Below, piece after piece: positions 1 through 10,018 of a stretch of 64,000 bases of DNA. How positions within the stretch are numbered: the stretch's first letter is position 1; each line of letters begins with the position of its first letter. The notes below the pieces were generated by a model, which saw only the letters and a list, made by a program, of their open reading frames with translations, did not search any database and was not told the DNA's origin. The stretch lies in NCBI GenBank assembly GCA_037447655.1, contig JBBHKE010001800.1:212662-276661 (forward strand). Direction: 5' to 3'. The stretch comes from Zygnema cylindricum. Taxonomy: Eukaryota; Streptophyta; Zygnematophyceae; Zygnematales; Zygnemataceae. The position numbers were made by a program, and so were the translations under genes.

Positions 1-541
1 TTATGTACCCCTGCATGGGAATAGAGGTTAAAATTGGTTAATTGTTAAGGTTAGTAATGGTGTACTTCTCATAAAACCGTTCTTTGTGGTCATTATATCG
101 AGTTAAACTCGTTTATATCATGTTTTTTTTTCTCTACATTTCATTTATAGTTATACCTAAATACCGCAGATTATCGAAGATTGGATAAATATTGCACATT
201 GCTTATTTACTACATAAATGATAAATCACTATTGTCCCTAAAAATAGAATTGTGAAGGCGGGTTCACTTGTAGTGGGGAACTAGGAGCAGTATTACATTC
301 ATTAACAAATTTTGTATTCGTTTTCTGTTATCACTAAATAGTAAATACATCATTTATTCGTTACACGTTATAAATAGGTTAGAAGCTATTAGACGCCATA
401 AATCCATATTGATATTTACTTTACATCTCTTTTTTTTTGTACTATATTTGCTCAAATTGAGCTATATTACTGGTGTTTCTTGCCAAAATACTCTTCATGT
501 GGTAATGATTGGAATTGTTAATTGGTTAAAATTGGAGATAA
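1..541. other. No gene recognised
   Basis: AT-rich sequence. The longest open frame runs into the adjacent MITE, has no recognisable domain and looks like chance. I see no RNA gene or repeat unit here. Confidence 0.5.
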
Positions 542-1399
542 GGGTACGTCCCCATGTATTAAAGCATCGACTTTATTCCGTCGTTTTGACCCAAAACGTC
601 ATGTTTGTCGTAATGTCGACCCTCGGGCAAGAGAATCCAGTCCATCAAAAAACTTCATCAGAAATCACCTCGCGACTGGATTTCAGTGAAAGTACCACCC
701 AAACAACGAATGAAAAACGGTCCAAGCACGCTCCACACGAGTAAGAAAATTTTAGGACGAGGGAGAGCACTCGCTATTTTTCTCCCTGCCCGTCACGTGC
801 ATGTACGGAAATCTAGCATGTACGGAAAACAATCTGCAGGGGTCTTGGACCTCCACTTTCATTCATGGGTCCTTTGCATAATTTTGCCCAGATGTCGCCT
901 CTCCCCTCTCCCTCTCACACTATCACTTTCATCTCTCACATTTTAGAAAGAGGCACGACAATACTGGTATTGAATGAAAGATATTTAAAAAACAATTCTT
1001 TTGACTACCTTTATGTATATTTTTATGCCAAGTCGAGTGAGAAAAGTCGGAAAAACGAATTCAGATAGCCATGGCAAAAAGTTCTTGAAGTTTGTGACGT
1101 CGACGTTGTCACAAGTGAGTTTGGCGTCATAATGTCACAAAACCCTAAACATCTGCCATGTCACAAAATTACAAAAAACCAAACGTCTACAACTGTCACT
1201 ATTTTTGTTGGCGTCGCCAATTGTCGGAAGTTTCGCAGTCGTCTTCAACTGTCACAAAATAGTACATACGTCTACAACCGTCACATTTCAAAGTTCCGAT
1301 TTCATTTTCGCACATTGGGACGCTTTTCAAAGTAGTACGAAACACTTCACTACAGTCTAAAATACTTTTTCAAAGTATCGCTTACATGGGGACGTACGC
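542..1399 (+). mobile_element. Harbinger/Tourist-like MITE, copy 1
   Basis: A non-autonomous element of 858 bp. It starts GGGTACGTCCCCATGT and ends with the inverted complement ACATGGGGACGTACGC (one mismatch). TAA is duplicated on both sides (539-541 and 1400-1402). A 3-bp TAA/TTA target duplication is the signature of PIF/Harbinger elements. No transposase frame is present. A second copy lies in the opposite orientation at 58777-59735 and shares the subterminal sequence as well as the ends, so both are members of one family. Assignment to Harbinger is inferred from the target site, not from a transposase. Confidence 0.8.
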
Positions 1400-1634
1400 T
1401 AACTTAGAGTGGAACGCCAAGCACTCGATTCCGATTTCGATAGGGCAATTATGGTCGTCCAGATCAAATCTCAAGGTCAAAAACTGCCCAACAGAACGGA
1501 GACAGAGTGCATGGAGCTCCTCCCCTCATTTCGGCACACCGTGTGTCGTTATTAGCGCCAGTTAGCGGCAATGTTCTTCTCAACACTTAAATCATATGTT
1601 TTTGGTGTGTACGTGTCAGATTCCGGTTGTGGTA

Positions 1635-1800
1635 CACCGCGAATCGTTATTAATGTCAAAGTCACTAATTTGGGTTCTTAAAATTTTGATTTTTTCCCTC
1701 AAATAGGATAGATGATTTTAATTTTTCCTTGACGTTAATTAAGGTACCGTAAAAAATAGTGTAAATAACGAAAGTACAAGAAGATCTAAATAGTGTGGTG
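1635..1800. mobile_element. Possible short TA-flanked MITE fragment
   Basis: The left end CACCGCGAATCGTTATTAATG resembles the ends of the better preserved element at 57973-58557, and TA flanks both proposed ends (1633-1634 and 1801-1802). The right end, GTGTGGTG, matches poorly. It may be an eroded relative or a chance match. Confidence 0.3.
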
Positions 1801-1819
1801 TACGGTTTATAGCTTCTGC

Positions 1820-1903
1820 CATTCAGCGACGATACTATCTCGTCGCTGAATGGTACATTTCAAAATCGACCATTCGGCGACGACAATGTCTCGTTGCTGA
1901 ATG
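1820..1903. repeat. Two adjacent GTCGTCGC-type hairpins
   Basis: Positions 1820-1852 form a perfect 13-bp stem (CATTCAGCGACGA and its complement) with a 7-base loop. Positions 1871-1903 repeat the same stem with two mismatches. The spacing is 51 bp. Related GCGACGAC hairpins occur at 20824-20878 and 22366-22388. Their function is unknown; they could be remnants of a small inverted-repeat element. Confidence 0.6.
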
Positions 1904-2566
1904 TTTGTATGATACTGCAATTTAGGATGGTAATGAACAATACTCCACATTTTGACACCATCACTACAAATAAATGTCATCCATTATTTTGGCCATACAA
2001 CTTGCTTAAACAAAATATGGAAACATAAAAACAAAGAGGGATATATTAATATTCAATGTGAAAGAAAGAAATACAATGTAGATTACATACTCCGTAAAAG
2101 AAAAGTACAAATATAAACCTACCAATATAGAACTACAAAAATAAAAGCCGAAGAAATCCACACTATTAAAATAATTTTCGGCAAACGCCCATTATCCATT
2201 TTACCACCTCTCCTAATTAAACCACCTCTCTATAAAGTGCCTCATATCATTGTAGTCCTCTAAGTTTTCCTCATGACTAGCTTTATCCTCTAGAGTGTCG
2301 GCCTCTCGAAGGCATTGGAGAAATCCCGTGCGAGAGCAGAAAGAAGTGGCACCTCGTCGCCCTCGAAATGGTTTCACCATTTCATGATTATGATTTGGAA
2401 ATCTTGTGTAAGCATACTCTCCTCCCATAACCCATCCTTCAATGACAATCCACATTAGATCATCGCCTTCCGTGCATACCCCATCCTACTCTTGTCCTTC
2501 ATTTTGTTCACTTCGTGAATTGAATCGCGGGCCAACTGTAAGAAAATTAATTTTCCCCGGTCGAAT
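1904..2566. other. No gene recognised
   Basis: The only sizeable frame (minus, 2213-2455, 80 residues) matches no family I recognise. It ends in an acidic helix-like stretch followed by ERWF. It could be transposase debris. I see nothing else in this stretch. Confidence 0.4.
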
Positions 2567-3563
2567 TGCAATTCTGTGTCCTCCATTGGACTACAGAATT
2601 TAGGAAGCCTCTAGATAGTTATTAACTAACCCACTTTCAATGGCAACCACTGCTAGCCAAGCAGACATGCAGAAAATTTGACTGCACCCCTGTGCAGCGT
2701 GGACTCCCTTGGGTCCGTGGGAAAAAGAATCTCTGAGAACGCCCAACCAGGCGATAAGTTACAAGGTAGTAAAAATGCCAACTTGTACAAACTCTCTAAG
2801 AGAGAGGTGACTCTCTACAAAAATTTACTAAGTCTTGATTCCCTCTAATAACTCCTATCCACTAAAGTACGGACCAATCAGAATACTGTACCGTACAAAA
2901 AATACTACTGCCGGTGTACCTTTTGTACGGCGTATGTACGACAAGGCTATTAAGCGGAGGCGTGTCCACTTTTCACTCGTCCGTACGTTCCTCGGAATTC
3001 CCGCGACCGAATGTTATCTCTCCACGTGGCGCTAGGTCATGCAACGTCACCAAATGCCAAAGTGACCATTTCGAGATCCCGACGATGACGTGCGCTGTCG
3101 GATAGAATTTCGTATTTGATCTCAACCGTCGAAACAAATGTCTGATTCATTTGTTTCGTGCGAAATAATTTTCGTACTGTATTTAATCCGCTCCATGTAC
3201 TTATGTATGTATTTTCGTTAATTGGAATAACTACGGTAATACTGTTTAAGTATTTATCAAACCCTATATACTCTAGCGAACTTCAACGACAGACCGGTTA
3301 GAGCTAACGGCTATGCCATGCTCTGCCGGTCGGGGGTTCGAGTCTTGCTAGACTCAACCTTTTGTTCAGAGTGACTTAGGTCACTCTTTAGTCCTGCACA
3401 AGTGGAGCTGAGGCAGCCATGGATCCACTACTCTCTCTCTCTCTCTCCTTCAGTGACTGTAACAAGTATAGGGGATAGAGAGAGAGAGAGAGGTGGAGAC
3501 AGACTGCTTGCGCTCGCTTCAGATTTTATCTAATTTTGACCTAGAAAATACTTATTTTCAACA
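2567..3563 (-). repeat. 3' LTR of copia element A
   Basis: On the minus strand it starts TGTTGAAAATAAG and ends AGAATTGCA (TG...CA), 997 bp. It aligns with 9235-10018 plus 7914-8120. It contains (reading plus) a terminal hairpin at 2570-2600, a tRNA-like module at 3291-3352, a perfect 8-bp palindrome at 3368-3387 and a CT/GA tract pair near 3430-3495 that could fold back. A purine-rich tract (AATAAGGGGAG on the minus strand) lies directly outside its inner edge, as expected for the plus-strand primer. Confidence 0.8.
3291..3352 (+). other. tRNA-like module inside LTR A, antisense to element
   Basis: Contains GGTTAGAGC, like the 3' half of a tRNA D-arm, and GGGGGTTCGAGTC, a near-consensus B box/T-arm, about 40 bases apart. 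The acceptor stem is not intact, so it is unlikely to be a working tRNA gene. The equivalent block is present in the other A LTR (9751-9813) and, diverged, in solo LTR C (13031-13097). In each case it lies on the strand opposite to the element. Confidence 0.5.
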
Positions 3564-3576
3564 CTCCCCTTATTTT

Positions 3577-5537
3577 CTAGGCTTGTTTGAATTTTTCTTT
3601 CAACCCGCATTTTTCCCTACAATATTTTAGTTTAGGAGAGGGCACATGTTTGGTCATCATGTCAGCCACCATTTCTTCATCAGGTCTATACACAAGATTC
3701 AAAATTCTATTATCGACTTTTTCTCTCACGAAGCTCAATCTTATGTCCATATGCTTAGCTTTGAAATGATGTTTTGGATTGGCTGCAATTTCAATTGCGA
3801 CTTGATTATCGCAAAAGACTTCATGCACTCCCTCCTTCATATACCCCAGTTTTTGCAACAATGACTTGACCCGCATTAATTCTTTTACAGTAGAACAAGA
3901 GGCCATTTACTCAGCCTCCATAGTAGACTGAGTAACCACCTTTTGTTGCTTACTGATCAACAACAAACACCTTCCCCCACATACGAAACATATCCAGAAG
4001 TGCATCTTCTCAAAGGTGCATCCCTATTACTGGCATCACTCTAAGTGGTGATATCAGTGTGCTCCCCTCCCAAATGCAACCACAACTCTCTGGTTCCTAC
4101 CAGATATCTCATGACTCTCTTGGCTGCCTCCAAATCTCTCTTTTTAGGATCGTTAAGACTCTTACTGAGGACTCCTACTACTGGCGCTATGTCTGGTCTT
4201 GTACAGTTCATAAAGTAGATCAAACTTCCTACGACCTGTCTGTAAGGAATAGACTTTATAAATTCTCTCTCCTCTGGACTCATCTGATCATCTAAGATTA
4301 TCACTCCTCCTTCTGCACCCCCATCACTTACTTTCTTCAAGTCCATGGGAGTGGTACAACTGTTTGCTTTCTCCATCTCGAATTTCTCAAGTATATTTCC
4401 TATTGCTTCTTTCTGAGTGAGTCTAATGATATTTTTCGCCTTATCTCTTTCCATTTGGATTCCCAAAAGAAATCTTGCCTCTCCTAAATCCTTCATGTCA
4501 AATCTGCTTCTAAGATCTTTCTTTAACTTATTGATTTTTTCCAAAGACTTACTTAACACCAGCAGATCATCCACATAAATTGCAATAAAGATCACACCAT
4601 CCTCATCTTCAAACATATAGATAGAATGGTCAGAGCTGATCCGAATATATCCCAGACCAGTGAGAAACTCATCTAGTTTCTTATTCCACTTTCCGAGAGC
4701 TTGCTTTTGTCCATATAAAGACTTTATGAGTCTACAGACTTTGCTCTTTTCCCCAGCCTCCACAAACCCTTCTTGTTGCCGCATGAAGATTTTTTCTTCT
4801 AACTTACCATTGAGGAAGGCGGTCTTAACATCCATCTGATGGATTTCCATGTCTTCCGCTGCTGCTAGACTGAGGAGAATCCTTAGTGATGAGAAACGAA
4901 CAACTGGGGCAAATGTCTTCTCATACTTAATTCCTTCCTGTTGGGTGAATCCCTTTGCTACCAAGCGAGCCTCATATCTTTCAATGGTATTATTTGGGTT
5001 TAGTTTTAGTTTAAATAACCATTTACAACCAATAAGTTTTCTATCTGGGGGGCAATCCGCTAGTTCCCAAGTATTTGCTTCCATGATGGAAGTCATCTCA
5101 TCATTTATGGCCCTTATCCATCTGTCCTTTTCTGGGCTGTTCACTGCCTCCAAGTATGACTGAGGCTCATTAGGATGAGATAGCTTAGTTACCTTATGAG
5201 CAGCCTGTTTCTGTTGTATCCTTTTGCTGCTCCTTCTCCCCCCTTCAAACTCTGAAGCTGGAATAGAGGGAAGTCTTGTGTTTCTCCTTATTGTGTCATT
5301 CCCTCCCCTATCCATGGAAGATGGTTCCGGTTCCTCCTCTTTTGTCTCCTCGAAGTCCATGGGGATATGTGGGGAATCTGGTAGCTCTCTTGTATCTTTG
5401 ATCTCCCTTGAATCTATAATCACGGTCTTACTCATGTCTTTTTCGGGAAAAACCAAGTTCTCCTCACTTACGAACTCAAACCTAATTCTTATCTTCTTAG
5501 TGTATTTGAAAGGGTCAATTGACTTTCCTTCATCCAT
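3577..5537 (-). pseudogene. Copia A reverse transcriptase and RNase H
   Basis: The frame 5537-4041 holds the copia RT domain: an N-terminal segment with NNTIERYEARLVAKGF, the QMDVKTAFLNG motif and the catalytic YVDDLLV box. The frame 3906-3577 continues RNase H, with the conserved HMDIR segment and a DEEMVADMMTK end typical of copia. A stop and frameshift separate the two parts near 3907-4040, where the SDAS motif of RNase H lies. In life it would copy element RNA to DNA in a virus-like particle. The broken frame makes this copy inactive. Confidence 0.9.
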
Positions 5538-5594
5538 GACAACTAGGTGTTTGACCAGAATGATATCTTGCTTTGCTTAGTCATAAACTCTATA

Positions 5595-6398
5595 TCAATT
5601 AACATCCTCATCATATCCCACAAAATATCCATGTTTTCCCTTAGCATCAAGTTTCCAGTTTTTCCTATCCTTATCTAGACTGTAAACTTGGCTACCAAAT
5701 ACTTTAAGGTGAGAAACATTCGGTTTCCTTCCAACCCATCTCTCATAAGGTGTCATACCTTTGACTGCTGAGGTAAGGACTCTATTCTTAATGTAGTTGG
5801 CACAATTCATGGCTTCTGCCCAAAATCTCTTTACTATTTTCTTGTCAGCCAACATACTGCATACACTATCTCCTAGTGTTCGGTTTAACCACTCTGCTAC
5901 CCCATTTTGTTTCGGATTATGTGGTACATTTTTCTGGTGTTGATCTCCCTCATCTCTTAAGTATTCCTCAAACTGGTAAGAGGTATATTCTCCCCCATTA
6001 TCACTCTATATTCTTTTAATGGGGGTTCCATGCAACTTCTCACTCCAGGCTTTATATTATTTGAAGTAAGTTGGTGTTTCAGACTTTGTTTTTAGGAAGT
6101 TAACTCTAGAGTACCTAGACCAGTCATCAGTAATTGTCAACATATATCTCTTCCCTCCAACTGAGGGTACCCTTGCTGGTCCCCATATACCTGTGTGGAT
6201 AAAATCTAGTACCTTTTCTCCTCTATATATGGCGGCTTTAGGAAAAAGAAGTCTGTGAGCCTTACCTTGGGCACACCCACTACAATCATCCACCATTTCA
6301 TTATCACCAAACTGAATGCCTTTTACTGCACAAAGCTTTTTCATTTCCTTCAACCTATCAAAATGCACATGTCCCAACCGCTTATGCCAAATCATCAA
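5595..6398 (-). pseudogene. Copia A integrase, broken
   Basis: The frame 6398-6057 carries the HHCC zinc region (WHKRLGH, then CSGCAQGKAHR) and the start of the DDE core. The first catalytic aspartate, normally in an HTD-x-x-GP context, reads HTGIWGP, so it appears lost. The segment 6056-5856 has no intact frame, and 5855-5595 gives the C-terminal part (FWAEAMNCANYIKN, GYFVGYDE). It would insert the cDNA if intact. The losses agree with an old insertion. Confidence 0.85.
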
Positions 6399-6630
6399 TT
6401 TTGGGACACCAACATAGTAAGCATTATTCTGTCTATTACTAAGGTTAAGCCTAAATATTCCTTGGCTACCCTTATCTGCAGTGAAGTAAACATCATCCCC
6501 ATACTTGGCTGTAAAGACTCATTTTCTAGTAAAGGTATCAAACTCTTTGTCATCTAACACAGATGTAGAGACAAGATTTTTACTCAGGTGAGGAATATCA
6601 TCCACATCTGAGAAAGTGAGAATAGAAGTC

Positions 6631-7263
6631 TTACCCTCCACTAAGACTTTCAAATCTACTGATCCCACTAGATGTGTAGAAACCACTCCCATCCCCATAC
6701 TCTATTTCTACAGTAGGGATTTTCCTTAGCTTACTGAAGAGGTCCTTGTCACGACGCATATGCATGGATGCACCTGAGTTGATGATCCATCCTTCCTGTG
6801 GAGCTTCCCGAATTGCTCCAAGGGCACACTTCTGTCTCCGAGGGATCTCCTTCTCCTCCAGACTCTTGTCAAGAAGAAGCTCCCCATCCTCATCAGAGGA
6901 CTCGTCCTCGGTCTCTCTTGTCACCTTTGTGACCAAATGTGCATTTTTCTTCCCTCCGGAAGAACCCCCTCCATGGTTTTCTTGGAGCCTCAGCTCCAAT
7001 AGCTTGACACAATCCGCGATAAAGTGTCCCGACTTTTTGCAAAAATGATATAGGCCCTTTGGGGGCCTCGATTCTCCAGCCTGAACTCTTTCTCCTTTGT
7101 ATGGTTTTTTCGGGTCCTGTTTCCACTCGTCCCTTCCGACGGCTAGAGCTTGAACGCTCTTTCCTCCTCTCCTAATTTCAATCGTGTTCTCCTGCACAAG
7201 GATCATGCGGACCACTGTATTCCACTTCCATGAACTATCAGTCATTTCCTGTACTCTGTACAC
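6631..7263 (-). pseudogene. Copia A gag zinc knuckle and protease
   Basis: The gag zinc knuckle reads FCKKSGHFIADC (C-x2-C form weakened; the usual CxxCxxxGHxxxxC pattern is partly kept). It is followed by an acidic linker and the protease site WIINSGASMHM. Copia proteases use DSGAS, so Asp is replaced by Asn and the enzyme should be inactive. It lies directly downstream of the gag capsid frame, with a stop or frameshift near 7264-7269. Confidence 0.85.
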
Positions 7264-7269
7264 TATATT

Positions 7270-7890
7270 CTAATACTCGTTCGGTAACTTCATGATGAGA
7301 GTGTTAGCCTTCATCTTCATTGTACCTGTCCATCCGGCACTCTCCATCTCTATATACAAACAAGAAATATCAGTACCGTAGTCTAACATCTTTCCCCCTT
7401 TGTAAGTATAATTTCCCAACTTTTGCTCTGCCAACTGGAGCTCCTGAATTGTACCAGCTCTATAGATCTTTATCAAACTCACCCACAACTCCTCGGTCTT
7501 GTAAACGTGAAGGTGGGGAGTTGCCAAATCTTGTGTGAGGTGTTTGAGAATGAAGTTCTTGGCAGCCATGTTGGTGTCTTCCCACATTTGAGTGTCGGTC
7601 TCCACGGTCTTCACGATAGTCGCTCCGGATGTCGTGGGAACAAGAGCAATAGGAGTAAGAGGTGTCTCCTTTTCTTTCCCCTTTTCGGACACACTGCTGT
7701 CCCCATCATGTGCCTCCCATACTGCAGCAGATGTTGCTACAGAAAAACCTTATTCCACCAAATTCCGGAGTTGTTCCTTGAGGTGGACGTTTCACTTGTC
7801 CACTAACAATACCCCATTATCGTTTTTCACACAAAGCCCCTGTCATCATGGCTTCCCAATAGATAAACCCTGATCCATAGAAGATGGCCA
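7270..7890 (-). pseudogene. Copia A gag capsid region
   Basis: The frame 7692-7270 matches the UBN2-type gag of plant copia elements: an MWEDTNMAAKNFILKHL helix and a region ending KLGNYTYKGGKML. The N-terminal gag part (about 7890-7693) is recognisable only in shifted frames with stops. It corresponds to the LLWEAMMTGAL segment that is better kept in element D at 18384 onward. It would form the particle shell. Confidence 0.75.
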
Positions 7891-7899
7891 CCCTAGAGG

Positions 7900-7913
7900 G
7901 TGGGCCTATAACC
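7900..7913 (-). promoter_or_regulatory. Primer binding site of copia A, half-tRNA type
   Basis: Directly inside the 5' LTR edge the minus strand reads GGTTATAGGCCCAC. One mismatch apart, this complements the anticodon arm of plant initiator tRNA-Met as I recall it (GTGGGCCCATAACC), not the tRNA 3' end. Element D has the perfect form at 18365-18380. Drosophila copia primes in this way from a cleaved 5' half of tRNA-Met. Confidence 0.65.
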
Positions 7914-8120
7914 TTCATTTTTGTGTCCTCCATTGGAATACAGAATTCATGAAGCCTCTTGATAGTTATTAACTAACCCACTTTCAATGGCAGCCACTGT
8001 TACCCAAGCAGACAAGCACACAATCTGACTGCACCATTGGGCAGCATGGACTCCCTTGAGTCCGTAGGAAAAAGAATCTCTAAAAGTGCCCAACCAGGCA
8101 ATAAGTTATGAGGCAGTAAA

Positions 8121-9227
8121 TGTTGAAATTTGAAATCTTTATGTCAAGAAATAGAGTAGACCAAAAAGACTTAGAATATTTTCTAAGTAGTAATACTTAC
8201 CTTTATTAGTGTTACATTAGAAAAAGTACATTAGAGTGTTTTGTACCTCTGCAGGTTTTACGGAGTGGCGTCGACACTCGTCACGAAGCAGACATTTGGA
8301 ATCGCCGGATCAGACGGACGAAATCTGATCCGGATACCTCGGAAAATATATGGGTCGGAGATTTTTGGAGTCATACGGATATCTTTGAATTATATGGTAC
8401 GGAACATTTCTATGATAGTTAAATGGAAACGTACGGATATTTCGGAAATGATTTGTACGATACGATGTATGATCGTTGATTTCGAGAGGCGTCAACGGAC
8501 GCGATTCACCTGGGACCAAAAACATGATTCACATGTGACCAGAAGTGACAAGGCATGATTTACGTGGGACCACAAGGACGAGGCGTGATTCACGCGGAAC
8601 CACAAGTGACAAAGCACTCAGGTGCTTCGTACTACACTACGACAGTCGGCTGGATTTTAGCGACTACGGTGACTAAGCACCTGGAACATTTTTTTACAGT
8701 TCAACATTTGAAAATATTTGAATATCAATGTTTTGTAGTTTAGTGTATTATAAATTAGTGTTTCATTAATTTGGTTATTGGAAAATAATAATTAGGTTTT
8801 TGGAGGTACTCTAGGTACAGTAAATTACAGGCTCGATACTTTGTCGTTAGTCAGGATAGTTTCCGTAGTACGGTCACCCGAATTAGTATGACCAGTAGAT
8901 ACACTGTGAGTATAAAGTTTAGGACTTAGTATATTTTATATCATCCAGTTTTGGGAATATGATTTTCTAAGGGCAATTTTTATGAAACTTCCAGACATCA
9001 TATCTTATGGTTTACTTGGTCATTTGGGCTGCAATTTTGGAAATTGTCAGTTAACTCTAGTGTGTATCACTGTGGCAAATTTGAAGCATATTGGCTTTTT
9101 GAGTCATATTTTGTGTCAGATCAACCTTGGCTGTTGAGTGGGTACTTTGATAGTTTCTGCTAATTTTTATGTCTACTTCCACTACTACTGCTGGTTCTCC
9201 GCTTGCAATAGTTGTTGTAGAATAACA
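8121..9227 (+). mobile_element. Solo LTR of copia family B inside LTR A
   Basis: 1107 bp, TG...CA, plus orientation. Its first 420 bases match the 3' LTR of element B at 12468-12821 and 13919-13984. It breaks LTR A between GTAAA (8116-8120) and GTATAAA (9228-9234), an imperfect 5-bp target duplication. It contains an imperfect tandem block at about 8498-8630 built on ATTCAC...GGGACCACAAG. A short frame starting at 9169 resembles a gag start, but it lies within the LTR end and I do not call it. Confidence 0.65.
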
Positions 9228-9750
9228 GTATAAATGCCAATTTGTACAAACTCTCTAAGATAGAGGTGACTGTCTACCAAAATTTACTAAGTCCTGATTC
9301 CCTCTAGTAACTCCTTATCGACTGAAGTATGGACCAATCAGAATACTATACCGTACCAAAAAATACTACTACTGGTGTACCTTTTGTACGGCCTATGTAC
9401 GACAAGGCTATTAAGCGGACGCGTGTCCACTCTTCACTCGTCTGTTCTTTCCTCAGAATTCCCCCGACCGAATGTTTTCTCTACACGTGGCGCCAGGTCA
9501 TGCCACGTCACTAAATGCCAAAGTGACCATTCCAGGACCCCGACGATGACGTGCGCCGTTGGATAAAATTTCGTATTTGATCTCAACCGTCGAAACAAAT
9601 GTCTGATTCACTTGTTTCTTGCAGAATCATATTCGTACTATATGTAATTCGCTCCATATACTTATGTCTGAATTTTTGTTAATCGGGATAACTACTTTAA
9701 CACTGTTTAAGTGTTTATCAAACCCTATATACTCTAGTGAACTTCTACGA

Positions 9751-9813
9751 CAGACCAATTAGACCTAAGGGCTACGCCATGCTCTGCAGGTCGGGGGTTC
9801 AAGTCCTGCAGGA
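9751..9813 (+). other. tRNA-like module, second copy
   Basis: Same position in LTR A as 3291-3352. Here the T-arm is better paired (GCAGG...CCTGC around GGGGGTTCAAGTC) and the D-arm side is weaker. The AGAGTGAC/GTCACTCT palindrome follows as in the other LTR. Confidence 0.5.
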
Positions 9814-10018
9814 CTCAACCTTTTGTTGAGAGTGACTTAGGTCACTCTTTAGTCATGCACAAGTGAAGTTGAGGCAGCCATGGCTCCACTACTCTCTCTC
9901 TCTCTCCTTCAGTGACTACAACAAGTATAGGGGATGGAGAGAGAGAGGTGGAGACAGACTGCGTGCGCTCTCTTCACTTTTTATCTAATTTAGACCCAGA
10001 AAATACTTATTTTCAACA

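Larger units (their letters stand above)
2567..10018 (-). mobile_element. Copia-type LTR retrotransposon A, nested and inactive
   Basis: A minus-strand Ty1/copia element with the order 5' LTR, primer site, gag, CCHC/protease, integrase, reverse transcriptase, RNase H, polypurine tract, 3' LTR. The domain order with integrase before RT defines copia. Both LTRs start TGTTGAAAATAAG or a close variant on the minus strand. The 5' LTR is interrupted by a solo LTR of another family (8121-9227). Without that insert the element is about 6.3 kb. It is dead: the polyprotein is split by several frameshifts and stops, and catalytic residues are changed in protease and integrase. The flanking 5-mers (CGAAT at left, CCAAC at right) do not match, so the ends were rearranged after insertion. 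Confidence 0.85.
7914..10018 (-). repeat. 5' LTR of copia element A, split by insertion
   Basis: Two pieces, 9235-10018 and 7914-8120, together match the intact LTR at 2567-3563. The break at 8120/8121 and 9234/9235 is filled by solo LTR B. The inner end reads ...TGAA instead of ...TGCA on the minus strand, a point change at the LTR terminus. Confidence 0.8.

Noticed and set aside
2213-2455. 80-codon minus frame as Harbinger transposase end
   Set aside because: The only support is a vague acidic C-terminus near a Harbinger-like MITE; no DDE motif is visible.
3291-3352. True tRNA gene
   Set aside because: The T-arm and B box are present but there is no matching acceptor stem, and the block recurs at the same LTR position, so it is an LTR module.
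9169-9225. Short frame starting MSTSTTTAGSP taken as gag start of element B
   Set aside because: It sits at the end of solo LTR B before the CA terminus and stops after 18 codons, with no gag domain.
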